From NCBI GenBank assembly GCA_022592435.1, contig JABYQS010000343.1, positions 1 through 28,703 of the forward strand: DNA of 28,703 nt. Reading direction: 5' to 3'. Under the pieces are notes generated by a model. It was not told the DNA's origin. It worked only from the letters and a program-made list of their open reading frames with translations, and did not search any database. This DNA comes from Cerioporus squamosus (lineage: Eukaryota; Basidiomycota; Agaricomycetes; Polyporales; Polyporaceae). Below, piece after piece: positions 1 to 10,057 of this stretch (the first letter of the stretch is position 1; each line of letters begins with the position of its first letter). A program made the position numbers and the translations under genes.

Positions 1-4
1 CCTC

Positions 5-286
5 GTGCCGACGATGGCGGCGGAGAGCAGCGAAGCAAGTCATTCTGTGGCTGCGGAACGGGTTGGGTCGAAGTCTACGAAAAAAGCAAAGATCGCCGAG
101 AGTTGGGGACGGCGCCAGTCGGCGGTGCTTAGGAGGGCGTGTCGGGCCTGGTGCAGACATATGGGGTTTGACAGGGAAGGACATTGGAGATGTATCTTGC
201 AGCGATTGACTGCACGGGTCGACGAGGGTGGTCGTGCCGGTCGACGGCTTCGTCTTGGGTGCAGCGAGGCGTGTAGGGTTGGGTAG
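5..286 (+). other. possible coding end left of the retrotransposon
   Basis: A + strand frame is open from the window edge to a TAG at 284-286, which overlaps the first base of the copia target duplication. It includes a lysine-rich stretch (GSKSTKKAKIAESW, about residues 22-35), which could be the basic tail of a gene starting outside the window, and then becomes Arg/Cys-rich and unlike a protein. The five-exon gene at 5297-6929 also ends in a basic tail, so a related upstream gene is conceivable. No splice site or domain decides the matter. Confidence 0.2.
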
Positions 287-290
287 ACCC
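286..290. repeat. target-site duplication, left copy (GACCC)
   Basis: The five bases directly before the left LTR are repeated at 5073-5077 directly after the right LTR. A 5-bp duplication is the usual footprint of a Ty1/copia integrase. Confidence 0.92.
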
Positions 291-562
291 TGTTGTGGTA
301 TGTGAAGACAGGACCATTTCCCAGTGACGGTCACTCTTAGTTGCTATTGATTTCTTTACTTATCTTTGTTATGTTTGTCTTACTTACGTTGTTTATGCAT
401 CGTTACAATAGTTCATTGACTAGTTTGTTACTCGCATAAACAAACGGACTTATCATTTACTTACTGGTCTTCCATTATAGTCTACTTGTATATGTACTAG
501 CTCTCAGCTCTCGCAATGTCATCATCACTGTTCTCGTCTCTCACCCCGCTCGAACTCCAACA
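291..562 (+). repeat. left (5') LTR of the copia element
   Basis: It is 272 bp, begins TGTTGTGG and ends CCAACA. It is AT-richer than the internal region and should hold the element's promoter and the R region. It matches 4801-5072 base for base in my line-by-line comparison. Confidence 0.96.
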
Positions 563-577
563 GGTTATGAGCCCTGC
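563..577 (+). other. primer-binding site, initiator tRNA-Met half-molecule type
   Basis: The 15 bases right after the LTR (GGTTATGAGCCCTGC) are the reverse complement of GCAGGGCTCATAACC, the anticodon stem-loop of eukaryotic initiator tRNA-Met, with the CAT anticodon inside. The match is to the middle of the tRNA, not its CCA end. Known copia-group elements with such sites use a tRNA cleaved in the anticodon loop as primer. That this element does so is inferred from the match. Confidence 0.85.
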
Positions 578-656
578 TGGGTTCTAATCGAAGTCTACGC
601 TACTCTACTGCTATCTCGCTTAACATCTCTCTCACACTCGCGCTTCTCTCGCAACA

Positions 657-3600
657 ATGTCGGCAAGTGACATCATCGGCCGCGTACGTATCGAGCCACT
701 CACCGGGGTGGACGATTGGACGTCCTGGAGGGTCCAGATGGAGGACTTCCTCTTCGGGGTGGACCTGTGGGGTTACGTGGATGGGACGATGAAGAAACCG
801 GTGCCGAAGGACACGTCGAAGGAGACAGAGGAGGAGAAGAAGTTGAGGATGGAGTGGGAGAAGAGGGACCGGAACGCGTTGATCGCGATACGCATGCGCG
901 TAAGTAAAGCCCTCATCAGTTCTATTATGAGGTGCACGACGAGCGCGGAGGCGTGGAAGCGGCTCGAGAAGAATTTCGAGCCCAAGGGGATACTGCGGGT
1001 GGTTCAGGTCCGGCGGAAGCTGCTGCAGGCACGCTACGGCGAGTCGGACGACATGGAAGAGTTCTTGCGTACGATGGTCAATCTACGCGAGACTCTGGCG
1101 TGCCTGGACCAGCCTCTAACCGAGGCGGAGTTTGCTATCACACTGCTGACCGCGTTACCCGAGTCCTGGGACGCGTTTGTTAGTTCCATCAACCACCAGA
1201 GCGATCTCGCGGACGCCGACGAGATCATGTCGCGCATCCGGCAGCACGCAAGTCGGATAAACGACCCGGAAACGTCGTTGCTCGCGCGCTCGAAGCAGAA
1301 CGATGGCTGCTTCAAGTGCGGCAAGCATGGCCATATCAAGCGCGACTGCCCGGAACGGAAGAAAGGGAAGGGCAAGGGTGGAAAAGGTGGTGGGAAGGAT
1401 GGGAAGGACAAGAAGGAAGGGAAAGGGAAGGATGCGGACAAGGCCATGGTCGCAAATGCGCGCGCGGACGACTCCGATACGGGGTCGAACTACGCGTGGA
1501 CCGCGACGGACGAGCCCGACGTCGCGCTCGCGATGCTGGAGGCAGACGCGTGGATCGCTGACACGGGCACAACGGTGCATGTCGCGCGTCGCCGCGCTGA
1601 CTTCTCCGACTACACCGCGACCCCTGGCAGGACTTTGAAGGGCGCTGGGTCGACCGAGATCCTCGGGCGCGGCACGATCTTTCTCGAGTTCGACTGCGAC
1701 GGGCGCAAGACGGTCGTCGAACTGCGCGATGTGGTACACGCGCCGGGATGCCCCACAAACCTCATCTCCGTCGGTCGCGTCGAGACCGGCGGACACAAGG
1801 TCGAGATGGCATCGGGCGCGATGCGATTCATCAACCCGAAGGGGCGCGCATACGCGATCGGAAAACGCGCCAGCAACCTCTACCAGATGCGCGCGAGCGC
1901 CGTCAACAGGAAGTTCGCGGAAATCGCATGTGCCGCCGCCTTGGCTCGACCGCGCCGCAAGCCGACGTACGACGAATGGCATCGCATCCTCACGCACATG
2001 GGCATGAAGGCTGTCATCGCGATGAAGAAGAAGGGCCTCGTCACCGGCATGGAGGTCGACGAGTCGGTCCCGCCCTCGGATCAGTGCGAGCACTGCGTCC
2101 AAGGCAAGCAGACGGTCACGCCTTACCCGAAGTTCTCGGAGACGGAGGTCAAGGAGATCGGTGACCTCACCGTGATGGATCTGTGGGGCAAGGCACCGGT
2201 AACCGGGATCAACGGCGAGAACTACTTCTCGACGTTTACCGACGCACATGGCCGCCGCACGGTGACGGAGTTTGCCAAGGACAAGACAAGCGAACTCGAG
2301 CTCGAGTACTTCAAGGCCTACCAAGCGCACGTGAAGAACATCCACGGCAAGAACCTCAAGCGGGTGCGATGCGACAACGGCGGCGAGTATCTCAGCAAAG
2401 AATTCAAAGATTACCTTCGCGCCGAAGGCATCACGCTCGAGACCACCACACCGAACTCGTCCGCCCAGAATGGCATTGCCGAACGCGTCAATCGGACGAT
2501 CATGGATCGCGCGATGACGCTGCTCATCGCGGCCGGTCTCCCGAAGTTCCTGTGGCCTGAAGCGGTCGCATACGTCACATATGTCAAGAACCGCTCCCCG
2601 ACGCGTGCCCTCAAGGACAAGACGCCGCATGAAGTCTGGACAGGCCAGAAGCCGGACGTCTCAGACTTGCAGGAGTGGGGCATCAAGTGCTGGGTGCTCA
2701 CCGACCGCAAGAAGCGGACCAAGCTCGATCCGAAGTCACAACCGATGCGCTTCATGGGAATCGCTGAAGGCACCAAGGGCTGGCGCTTCTACGACCCACG
2801 GTCGCGCAGGATTGGCAAGACCCGCAACCTCGTGTTTGCTGTCCCCAAGCGGAGCATTCAGACCGACTCGGACGATGACGTCGAGTACGTGGAATTCTCC
2901 CCTCCGTCGCTCGAGGGGGAGAAGGGGAACAGCAGCGAGCGGACTTCAGGGGGAGATCTCGGAGATCAGGCCCAGGCACCCACACAGCCACCGGAGAAGT
3001 CTGGAGACGACAACTCCGGGACCGCAGGCGCTCCGAAGGATGACGCAACGCGACCGCGCAGGCAAGTCCCACGCATCGACTACAAAGCGCTCAATGAGGG
3101 ACATGGCATTATCCCAAAGGCGCATGTCGCGTACGATGACGGGGAGGACCCGCTTGATGAAGGGGAAGCCTTATGTTTGCTCACGCTTCATGGCACAGAG
3201 ACCGTGCATGAGCCGCGCAACCTCAAGGAAGCTCAGGCACAGCCCGAATGGCCCGAATGGAAGCGAGCGATGGACGAGGAGATCGCGCAGCTCCAGCAGC
3301 TCGGAACGTACAAGCTGACAGCGCTCCCATCAGGCCGCAAGCCTATCGGATGCCGGTGGGTCTATCGACTGAAGCGCGACTCAGAGGGGCGCATCACGAG
3401 GTACAAGGCACGACTTGTGGCACAAGGCTTCTCACAGGTCCCTGGTCTCGACTATTTCGAGACGTACGCGCCAGTTGTCAGGATGGACTCGCTTCGCCTT
3501 GTACTCGCGATCGCAGCCGGTCGCGATATGGACCTCAAGCAGTTCGATGTCGTCGGAGCTTACCTGAACGCAGATCTCAACGAGGAGATCTTCATGCGAC

Positions 3601-4793
3601 AACCCCCCGGCTATGAGGACGGTACAGCTTCCGTCGCCCGGCTGCACAAGGCACTCTACGGTCTCAAACAAGCCGGACGTCAGTGGAACGCGAAGTACAA
3701 CGACACCATGGTCAATGTGCTCAAGTTCCGCCGCCTCAACATGGATGCTTGCGTTTACGTCAAGCAACTCCATGGCAACAAGCTCGCGATCGTTGCCGTC
3801 CATGTGGACGACATGCTTGCGGCTGTCGATCGTGGCCACATGTCCGAAATCGAGAGCGGCTTGCACGCGAACTTCAAGCTTACCGACCTCGGCTCTCCTC
3901 GTCTTCTGCTGGGACTCGAGATCAATCGCAACCGCTCTACACACGCCCTCACGCTCAGTCAGAAGCAGTACCTTCTGACTGTGCTAGACCGTTTCGGAAT
4001 GACTGATTGCAGCACAGTTAGCACCCTGCTCGACCCGAACGTCAAGCTTGTTGCCGAGCCGAAGGACGCGGATCTCTCGGATATGAAGAGCGTACCTTAC
4101 CAGGCCCTCATCGGAAGCCTGATGTACGCGGCACTCGGAACGCGCCCGGACATCAGCTACGCCGTACAGGCACTCTCCCAGTTCTGCTCCCGCCCTGGAC
4201 CGACACACTGGACCGCCGCGAAGCGTGTACTCCGCTATCTCAAGGGCACACTCGACTATGGCATCACTTACTCCGGTCAAGGGGAGACGCACATGCGTGC
4301 GTTCTATCGGAATTTCCGTCTTGAAGGATACTCCGACGCGGACTGGGGATCAAACCCGGACGATAGGCGATCCATCTCTGGATACGCGTTCCTGGTTGGA
4401 AATGGAGTCGTCGCATGGAGCTCGAAGAAGCAGACAACAGTCGCGCTATCGTCCATGGAAGCGGAGTATATGGCGATCAGCTACGCAGCCCGACATGCAA
4501 TCTGGATGCGCGGCATGCTCGCTGAGCTCACATTCAAACAGGAGGAGGCGTCGAAGATCAACGCGGACAACCAGTCGGCTATCGCGCTCTCGAAGGACAA
4601 CGTGCATCACGCTCGGTCGAAGCATATCGACATCCGACATCATTTTATTCGCGAATGTATCGCTTCCGACACCATCTCCCTCGCGTATTGTCCTACCGAC
4701 ATCAACTCCGCTGACATCTTCACCAAAGCTCTCCCGCGCGACCGTTTCCAGGCTCTCAGGACGCAACTCGGCATCTTACCGACGCAGAGTTGA
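657..4793 (+). CDS. copia Gag-Pol polyprotein, intact
   Basis: This 1378-residue polyprotein makes the retrotransposon's particle protein and enzymes. In order it shows a copia-type Gag (about 1-215), a CCHC zinc knuckle starting at C218 (C-x2-C-x4-H-x4-C), a Lys/Gly-rich linker, the aspartic protease motif DTG at 302-304, an HHCC integrase zinc domain (H442, H447, C477, C480), the integrase core D508, D573, E609 (exact DD35E spacing), a reverse transcriptase at about 865-1105 with its catalytic VDD at 1050-1052, and an RNase H at about 1222-1360 (acidic residues in SDAD from 1226; later MEAEY and DNQSA). The ATG at 657 is the first one in frame after the primer site and opens the Gag domain. 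Gag and Pol share one frame, so no ribosomal frameshift is needed. No stop or lost catalytic residue was found. The protein is host-genome mobile DNA, not a cellular gene. Confidence 0.97.
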   Translation: MSASDIIGRVRIEPLTGVDDWTSWRVQMEDFLFGVDLWGYVDGTMKKPVPKDTSKETEEEKKLRMEWEKRDRNALIAIRMRVSKALISSIMRCTTSAEAWKRLEKNFEPKGILRVVQVRRKLLQARYGESDDMEEFLRTMVNLRETLACLDQPLTEAEFAITLLTALPESWDAFVSSINHQSDLADADEIMSRIRQHASRINDPETSLLARSKQNDGCFKCGKHGHIKRDCPERKKGKGKGGKGGGKDGKDKKEGKGKDADKAMVANARADDSDTGSNYAWTATDEPDVALAMLEADAWIADTGTTVHVARRRADFSDYTATPGRTLKGAGSTEILGRGTIFLEFDCDGRKTVVELRDVVHAPGCPTNLISVGRVETGGHKVEMASGAMRFINPKGRAYAIGKRASNLYQMRASAVNRKFAEIACAAALARPRRKPTYDEWHRILTHMGMKAVIAMKKKGLVTGMEVDESVPPSDQCEHCVQGKQTVTPYPKFSETEVKEIGDLTVMDLWGKAPVTGINGENYFSTFTDAHGRRTVTEFAKDKTSELELEYFKAYQAHVKNIHGKNLKRVRCDNGGEYLSKEFKDYLRAEGITLETTTPNSSAQNGIAERVNRTIMDRAMTLLIAAGLPKFLWPEAVAYVTYVKNRSPTRALKDKTPHEVWTGQKPDVSDLQEWGIKCWVLTDRKKRTKLDPKSQPMRFMGIAEGTKGWRFYDPRSRRIGKTRNLVFAVPKRSIQTDSDDDVEYVEFSPPSLEGEKGNSSERTSGGDLGDQAQAPTQPPEKSGDDNSGTAGAPKDDATRPRRQVPRIDYKALNEGHGIIPKAHVAYDDGEDPLDEGEALCLLTLHGTETVHEPRNLKEAQAQPEWPEWKRAMDEEIAQLQQLGTYKLTALPSGRKPIGCRWVYRLKRDSEGRITRYKARLVAQGFSQVPGLDYFETYAPVVRMDSLRLVLAIAAGRDMDLKQFDVVGAYLNADLNEEIFMRQPPGYEDGTASVARLHKALYGLKQAGRQWNAKYNDTMVNVLKFRRLNMDACVYVKQLHGNKLAIVAVHVDDMLAAVDRGHMSEIESGLHANFKLTDLGSPRLLLGLEINRNRSTHALTLSQKQYLLTVLDRFGMTDCSTVSTLLDPNVKLVAEPKDADLSDMKSVPYQALIGSLMYAALGTRPDISYAVQALSQFCSRPGPTHWTAAKRVLRYLKGTLDYGITYSGQGETHMRAFYRNFRLEGYSDADWGSNPDDRRSISGYAFLVGNGVVAWSSKKQTTVALSSMEAEYMAISYAARHAIWMRGMLAELTFKQEEASKINADNQSAIALSKDNVHHARSKHIDIRHHFIRECIASDTISLAYCPTDINSADIFTKALPRDRFQALRTQLGILPTQS

Positions 4794-4800
4794 GGGGGAG
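4792..4800 (+). other. polypurine tract of the copia element
   Basis: Nine purines (GAGGGGGAG) abut the right LTR and would prime plus-strand DNA synthesis. The tract overlaps the polyprotein stop codon TGA (4791-4793), leaving no spare sequence between Pol and the LTR. Confidence 0.9.
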
Positions 4801-5072
4801 TGTTGTGGTATGTGAAGACAGGACCATTTCCCAGTGACGGTCACTCTTAGTTGCTATTGATTTCTTTACTTATCTTTGTTATGTTTGTCTTACTTACGTT
4901 GTTTATGCATCGTTACAATAGTTCATTGACTAGTTTGTTACTCGCATAAACAAACGGACTTATCATTTACTTACTGGTCTTCCATTATAGTCTACTTGTA
5001 TATGTACTAGCTCTCAGCTCTCGCAATGTCATCATCACTGTTCTCGTCTCTCACCCCGCTCGAACTCCAACA
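4801..5072 (+). repeat. right (3') LTR of the copia element
   Basis: It is 272 bp and a perfect copy of 291-562 by eye. It should supply the polyadenylation signal of the element. It could also act as an outward promoter toward the gene at 5297, whose ATG lies 225 bp beyond the LTR end. Confidence 0.96.
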
Positions 5073-5077
5073 GACCC
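5073..5077. repeat. target-site duplication, right copy (GACCC)
   Basis: It matches 286-290 and fixes the right end of the element at 5072. Confidence 0.92.
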
Positions 5078-5219
5078 TGACATGCACCGCTTGCTGCTCG
5101 CAATCGCATTGGACAGCCGGTGTTGGCGCATGCGAATGGTGCGAGGACACAAGAACATCTCGCTTTTGAGCGTTTGCGAATGTGAGCATGGGCAACAGAC
5201 GCCAAACCGCCGTGTCGGG

Positions 5220-5226
5220 TATATAA
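5220..5226 (+). promoter_or_regulatory. TATA box of the gene at 5297
   Basis: TATATAA lies 71 bp before the ATG of the next gene and is followed by GC-rich sequence. With a usual start site about 30 bp downstream, the 5' leader would be about 40 nt. The copia element inserted about 145 bp upstream of this box, so the core promoter is kept but everything beyond it has been moved nearly 4.8 kb away. Confidence 0.6.
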
Positions 5227-5296
5227 GCGGCGGCGAGGGGTTCGTTTAGGGATCAGCATCATCGTCGACTGCTACATCACCCTGAGTCAGCAAACA

Positions 5297-6929
5297 ATGG
5301 ACGACGGTACAGCACTCGCCATTCGGAAGTGGAAGACGCACCGGTATCGAGCGACGGACGTGCCGTTGGGCGAGGGGGTGGACTCGTTGGTGTCTAGCAA
5401 CCCACTGATTGAAGCTCGGCAGTCGGAAATCCGCAAAAATGACTGGGTGGTAAGCAGGGGCCAGCGCAGGTTTCGGTGATGGTAAAGCTGACTGCGAACA
5501 TCCGCGGGCGACAGATTTGTCACGTCGGGACTACAACGGCTGCACTCTTCGTCTTCGCGGGAGTGTTCGCAGATGCCGATCCGTACGAGACCGGCAATCT
5601 CGTTCCACCAAAGACGGCGTTGCCAGCGGGTCTCGAGGAGAGTCGATGGTGAGTATATTGTCGGGGCAGTGAGGAGATATACAGCCCTGACAGGGAACGG
5701 CAGTGCAAGGCACGCGGGTTACAAGGCGGCGTACTCGTACGCAATCGATACATACCACGACAAAGATATATGGGAGTTCCAAGCGGTACGTTGCAGGCGC
5801 GGTAGTTGTGTGGCGATGCTGACGGAGCGGTAGGCGTTGGACGCGTACATGACCAACGTCCCCGGTTTCAATAGCCGCCAGGTCAAACGCCGAGACTGGC
5901 AGAACGGGAGCACGTGGCACGTGAGATACTGGTTTCGGGTGCCTATGTTCCTGACGTGCGAGACGCGTGGCGGCCGACCCGACGCTCCGGAAGGGCTTCA
6001 CGAGTGGGTGGCGAGTGCGCACAAGAAGACGAAGAATTATCGCGCAAACCCCGTCCGCCCTCTGGTGTGTGGCCTTGAAGACGGCCGGCTTCGGAACATC
6101 GCGGATTGCACGCCTAACGTGCTGGAGTACGGTGATGTGGTCAGCTTGGTGTTCTCGTTGGTCTACGTCGAAGACCGGGAGGATTGGGGCCCGGTGCCCA
6201 TGGTTACGCACGTCATCCGTGTGCAGCGCGCGAACAGGATCACGTACCCTCTGACGTCCGATCTTGTCATCGCAGAACCAGTGGCGGACGTGGGCGGGTT
6301 GTGTGTGGGCGTTGTAGTGGACGGTAAGCTGTTTGGCACATGGTGGAGGTGTTATCTGAACGACGTCGGCAGCGGATCAGGCGGCAGCGGCGGATGCGGC
6401 GAGGGAGGCGGCTGCAGCCGCTGCGGTGACAGAGAAGAGCGCCGTCCAAGTGGTCCTCACTGCCCCTGCCAACGCCAGCTGTTCGGCAAGCGTTGTCGCG
6501 GGCGCGCTGACGTTGGCGGGAACCGAACAGGGTCAGGTGGGCGGGTCGAATGAGCTGCGACTTCCGGGTTCGTCCACGGTCGGGCTCGAAGCTACGGCCG
6601 AGAGGCAGAAGGCGTCCGACACCGGCGGGCGCCACGCGGCCGGCGACAACTCGGAGTCGGAGATGGACGTCGACGACGATATGACAACGCCAGGGAAGAC
6701 CGGTGGCAATGAGGTTGCGGGCGAAGACGATGGGGACGGAAGCTCGGTCGGGTCTACTATAACCGAGACATCGGCGTCGGCGTCGGGAGTCGACCGCGAC
6801 CCGAACGGCGGCTTGAAGCGACGGGGACGGTCCCGTAGTGGTTCTGGTGACGAGGGGCCGGTCAGGCGGAAGTTTGCACGGCCGAGTGCAGCCGGTGGAG
6901 GTCGGCGCGGTGGGAAGGTGAAGCGGTGA
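5297..6929 (+). CDS. five-exon gene, protein of unknown function
   Basis: Exons at 5297-5449, 5515-5648, 5704-5785, 5834-6323 and 6373-6929 join in frame to 472 codons (471 residues). Introns are 65, 55, 48 and 49 nt, with donors GTAAGC, GTGAGT, GTACGT and GTAAGC; the first three have a CTGAC branch site. The ATG lies in a good context (CAAACAATGG), 71 bp after a TATA box. I recognise no domain. Residues 1 to about 285 look globular (aromatic-rich, for example WHVRYWFRVPMF). An Ala-rich stretch follows, then a low-complexity acidic region (SESEMDVDDD) and a basic end (KRRGRSRSGSG ... GGKVKR) that could be a nuclear signal; that is inference. The intron joins agree with every frame change, so confidence in the structure is good, in the function nil. 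The gene lies directly downstream of the copia insertion. Confidence 0.72.
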
Positions 6930-7776
6930 GCGAAGCCGACATGCAATGTCGCGGTTGATGAGGTCGAATATCGTGTACGATAGCAAGGCGTGCTGGTGTA
7001 GGATTAGGTTGCGGGTCGGAGAGACTGGCAGTCGAGGAGAAGCCGTACGTCGAACCTGTAAACTAGCTGGGTTGGTCGAAAAGAACAATTGTGTATGTGA
7101 TTTTGTTGTGTGCAAGACTGCCGACACAGAATGTGGCGAACTTCGTGTGTATGAGACGTTGAGAGGGTCGACAGGCTGCGTGACCCAGTTCTGGTGTCAT
7201 ACGGGTAGGCAAAGCGAGACCAAGGATGAGTACGCCGGGATCGGTTGAGGCGATGGTGCGTAGGCTGTACGTCGGCGGGGTTGCGGGGACTCTGGAAGCA
7301 GAACCATGGCTCGAACCTCATAGCGCGGCCAGAAGGGGGACTACACGTTTAGGGTGCGGCCGCTGCCTGTCGAGGATACGAGGACGTTCGGGTTTCGAGA
7401 GCCGAGTAGGGGCTGGGGAGTAGGCAGATGCGAGTCGGACATGTAGACAAGATGCATTTCCGACACACGACAACAGCGTACATATAAGACCGAGACTTAA
7501 TGAAGTCGATAGTACATAGGGTACAATCCAGTGTAGTCAGACGAGCGCAATTTGGAATACACACCATCACGGGTCGGAGCAGGCGCACCACGTTAATGTG
7601 ACACCGGGAAGAGGAACATAGTAGACTATGAGATCGCAAACGGGAGGCGTACGTGTGAGGGGACAGTGGGTCGGACGACTGCGTTGTGGAGGACGTGTTC
7701 ACATGGGTGAGAACCGCGGTGGCTGGCTGGGGAATACAATTGCAGCGTAGTGCGTGGAGAAAAGTGCAGCAGCAGC
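6930..7776. other. intergenic stretch between convergent genes
   Basis: The genes on either side point toward this stretch from the left (+) and the right (-), so it should hold their 3' untranslated regions. No frame longer than about 140 codons and no domain or RNA gene is visible. The open frames present are Arg/Cys/Ser-rich and look like chance. Confidence 0.5.
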
Positions 7777-9856
7777 TCACTGAAAACCGCCGGACGGTTG
7801 GCGACAGTAACGGCCAGCAGCCGTCCCTGTGGCGTCGGAGGACAGGGACATTCGACGGCGGGAGAACTCCAACGGAGTGGTAGTGTAGAGCGGAGGGAGT
7901 TTCCTCTGAGAGCGGAGTCGAGCTCGGAGGCTACGGGTCGATGACGGTTGCGGTGGGGTAGTGGGGTAGTGGCGACAGGCGATCAACGTGGCACGATGTT
8001 CGAGCTCAGACAGCAGCCCGGACGTCCGACTGCGCCTGATGGCTGCGTCTAACGTCGGGTAGGGGTGCAGCTGCTGGCGAGGGAAGGAGGTGTCGTCCAA
8101 GGTATCGGATAGATAGCTATGGCGCCGCGGATCGGAGATGACCTGTGATCGCTGAGGTCTGGCAGGGTACGGTGCAAAGGCAGGGTGCAAGTGACCGTGC
8201 GACGGGATGGAGGGCAGTGATCGACCAGAGTGCATGGGCGAATGTTGAGGGGGGGCTTGACTGGTGGATTCGATGTCCCCGAAGGCTACAGCAGCGCGAA
8301 TGCGTTCCGGCCGCTCGGCGGCGAGCGCGGGGTCGGCGAAGAGGGGTTCTGGGAAAGCAGGCACGTCTCCCGGGCCATGGGACGCGGGGGGAGTGTGCGA
8401 CGAGTTTGCCGGAGGGAGCGAACGAGGAGAATAAGGAAGAGAAGGCCGCGCTAAGTGATCTGCATAGTGCGAAGATGCAGCAGCGGGAAATAAGCGAGGA
8501 GAGGACGGCTGAAAGTGGGCATGTGCCGGGTCGACTTGTTGGAGTGTGTCGCGGCGCTGGGTGGTGTGGGACGGACGTTCAAGAGAACGCGTGGCAGGTG
8601 GGCACTGTTCGTCGAGCTCGTCGAGCAAGACCGCAGAGCGGTGCGACGAATGAGGGGCCTGTAGTGTCGTGGTGGAGGCAGTATGCGGACCAGAGTGCGG
8701 GGTTTCGGTCGTACGCCTTTGCTCGCGGTCGAGATAGTCGCGAATCCCCTGGCAAGGCGATCTGTAAGCAAGTGTCGACGGCGACGACGCGAAGAACGAA
8801 AGGGACATACGAGAGTGGCGCGCAAGGCGCTATACCCTCCGGACTCCTCGGTCCAAGCGGCAGGAGCAATTTGAGGCATCCGATGAGGATCTGGTCTAAG
8901 GTCCGTACGGAGTTGACCGGGCCAATCAATGTAGCAGGTGTCGTGTGCGGCGATGCAGTGATCGCATGGACCTTGCCGGCGCTGTGATCTACACTGTGTA
9001 GGGTGAGCGTGGCAGAGTGTCAAAGAAGCGACGGTGCGGCGTACCGGATAGTCCCTCACGCGGCATCGGAGGCACTTGACTGACCGAGGCGGGTTGTTGC
9101 CGAACACGCCGACGCTGTCCGCGGGGAGTATTGGATGCTGGAGGGTAGTAGTCAGGAGACATGCGGAGACAGTCGCGGCGTCGAACCTTTCCGGAAACAG
9201 GGATGGCGTGTACTCACGGGCGGAGGGCCTACAGAACCGAATGAGCGATCTAAGATACGGTCAGCTATGCCCGCAATGCTGACGTCCTGATTGGAGAAGG
9301 ATGTGACAGCGACGTACGATCGGACGTAGCAGTGCTATCAGGGGGCGAACACGAGGGAGTAGCGGTCGGGAAGGTCATGTTGGGGGAAGGTCGAGGTTCG
9401 GGTGTGTGTGGCGGGAGTGGTCGACGTGGGTTACGAGGGCACGAGGGCACAAGTCGACGGACTAGTGGAAGGAAGAGACGAGTCGGCTGCCGGGGCATAA
9501 GTATTCGCGGGCTGATGTACGTCAACGCGATCCAGAGGACACGCGATGGACAGACAGTTGTCGAGGGTCGAGTTCGGCGGGAGGTAGACGGCTGGGAACG
9601 GCGAAGCAGCGGGAGGCCAGACTGGGCATAATGGGATCTGGGAATCTAGAAGAAGCGGGAGGTGTAACTCAAAGTCGTATCGATTGCAGTCGTTGCGTTG
9701 CTGAACTTGGATGCGGCGAGGCGTGTGGCTACGTCTGTATACTGTGGCGGGGAAGTCAGTGATTATTCGTCCAGATCGGGTCTTCCGACAGTGCGGCGCG
9801 TTGAAGGGCGACAGCGCGGCGATACACGACGGCAGGATAGTCTGCGAGTCGCCCAT
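7777..9856 (-). CDS. probable multi-exon Cys-cluster, Pro/Ser/His-rich protein
   Basis: Best-supported exons: 8748-7777 (324 codons to TGA; Pro/Ser/His-rich, starting GIRDYLDREQ) and 8981-8811, joined by a 62-nt intron (donor GTATGT, CTTAC branch). Upstream, an exon ending at 9060 encodes VKCLRCR, and the next exon continues with GPCDHCIAAHDTC. Together these give C-x2-C-x6-C-x2-C-x6-C, reminiscent of a Zn2Cys6 DNA-binding cluster but one cysteine short. A second acceptor 12 nt earlier adds CRSQ and a sixth cysteine with odd spacing. The N-terminal start is most likely the ATG at 9856 (MGDSQTILPS ... KTRSGR), but exons between 9856 and 9100 are unresolved. A transcription-factor role is only a guess from the Cys cluster plus the disordered tail. 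The tail could also be non-coding sequence of biased composition. Confidence 0.4.
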
Positions 9857-10057
9857 ATCGGAGGAAATCGGATGGTGTGGGCAAGCTCGGCTGCAGACGA
9901 TGGTGCGGATGTGTATTGAAGTTAGATAAAACGAGACAAAATATGTAACCGACGGTCGATCGTGTTTTAGTAGACTTCGCCAGAAGAAGGCATACAATTA
10001 TCAGCACGTATCAAGAGGAATGAGCGAGCGCGCGGGATCGATGGCAGACGACGTTGT

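Larger units (their letters stand above)
291..5072 (+). mobile_element. complete Ty1/copia-type LTR retrotransposon
   Basis: This 4782-bp element has all standard parts in order: 272-bp left LTR, tRNA primer-binding site, one uninterrupted Gag-Pol frame of 1378 codons with no internal stop, polypurine tract and 272-bp right LTR. The LTRs begin TGTTG and end CAACA, a short terminal inverted repeat. The domain order protease-integrase-reverse transcriptase-RNase H defines the copia (Pseudoviridae) type rather than gypsy, where integrase comes last. Read side by side the LTRs show no difference, and the target duplication is intact, so the insertion is recent and the copy may still be able to move. 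It lies upstream of the gene at 5297 in the same orientation. Confidence 0.97.

Noticed and set aside
1155..2630. Open frame of 491 codons on the minus strand inside the copia element
   Set aside because: It is antisense to the conserved protease-integrase region, where codon bias keeps the opposite strand open; it shows no domain.
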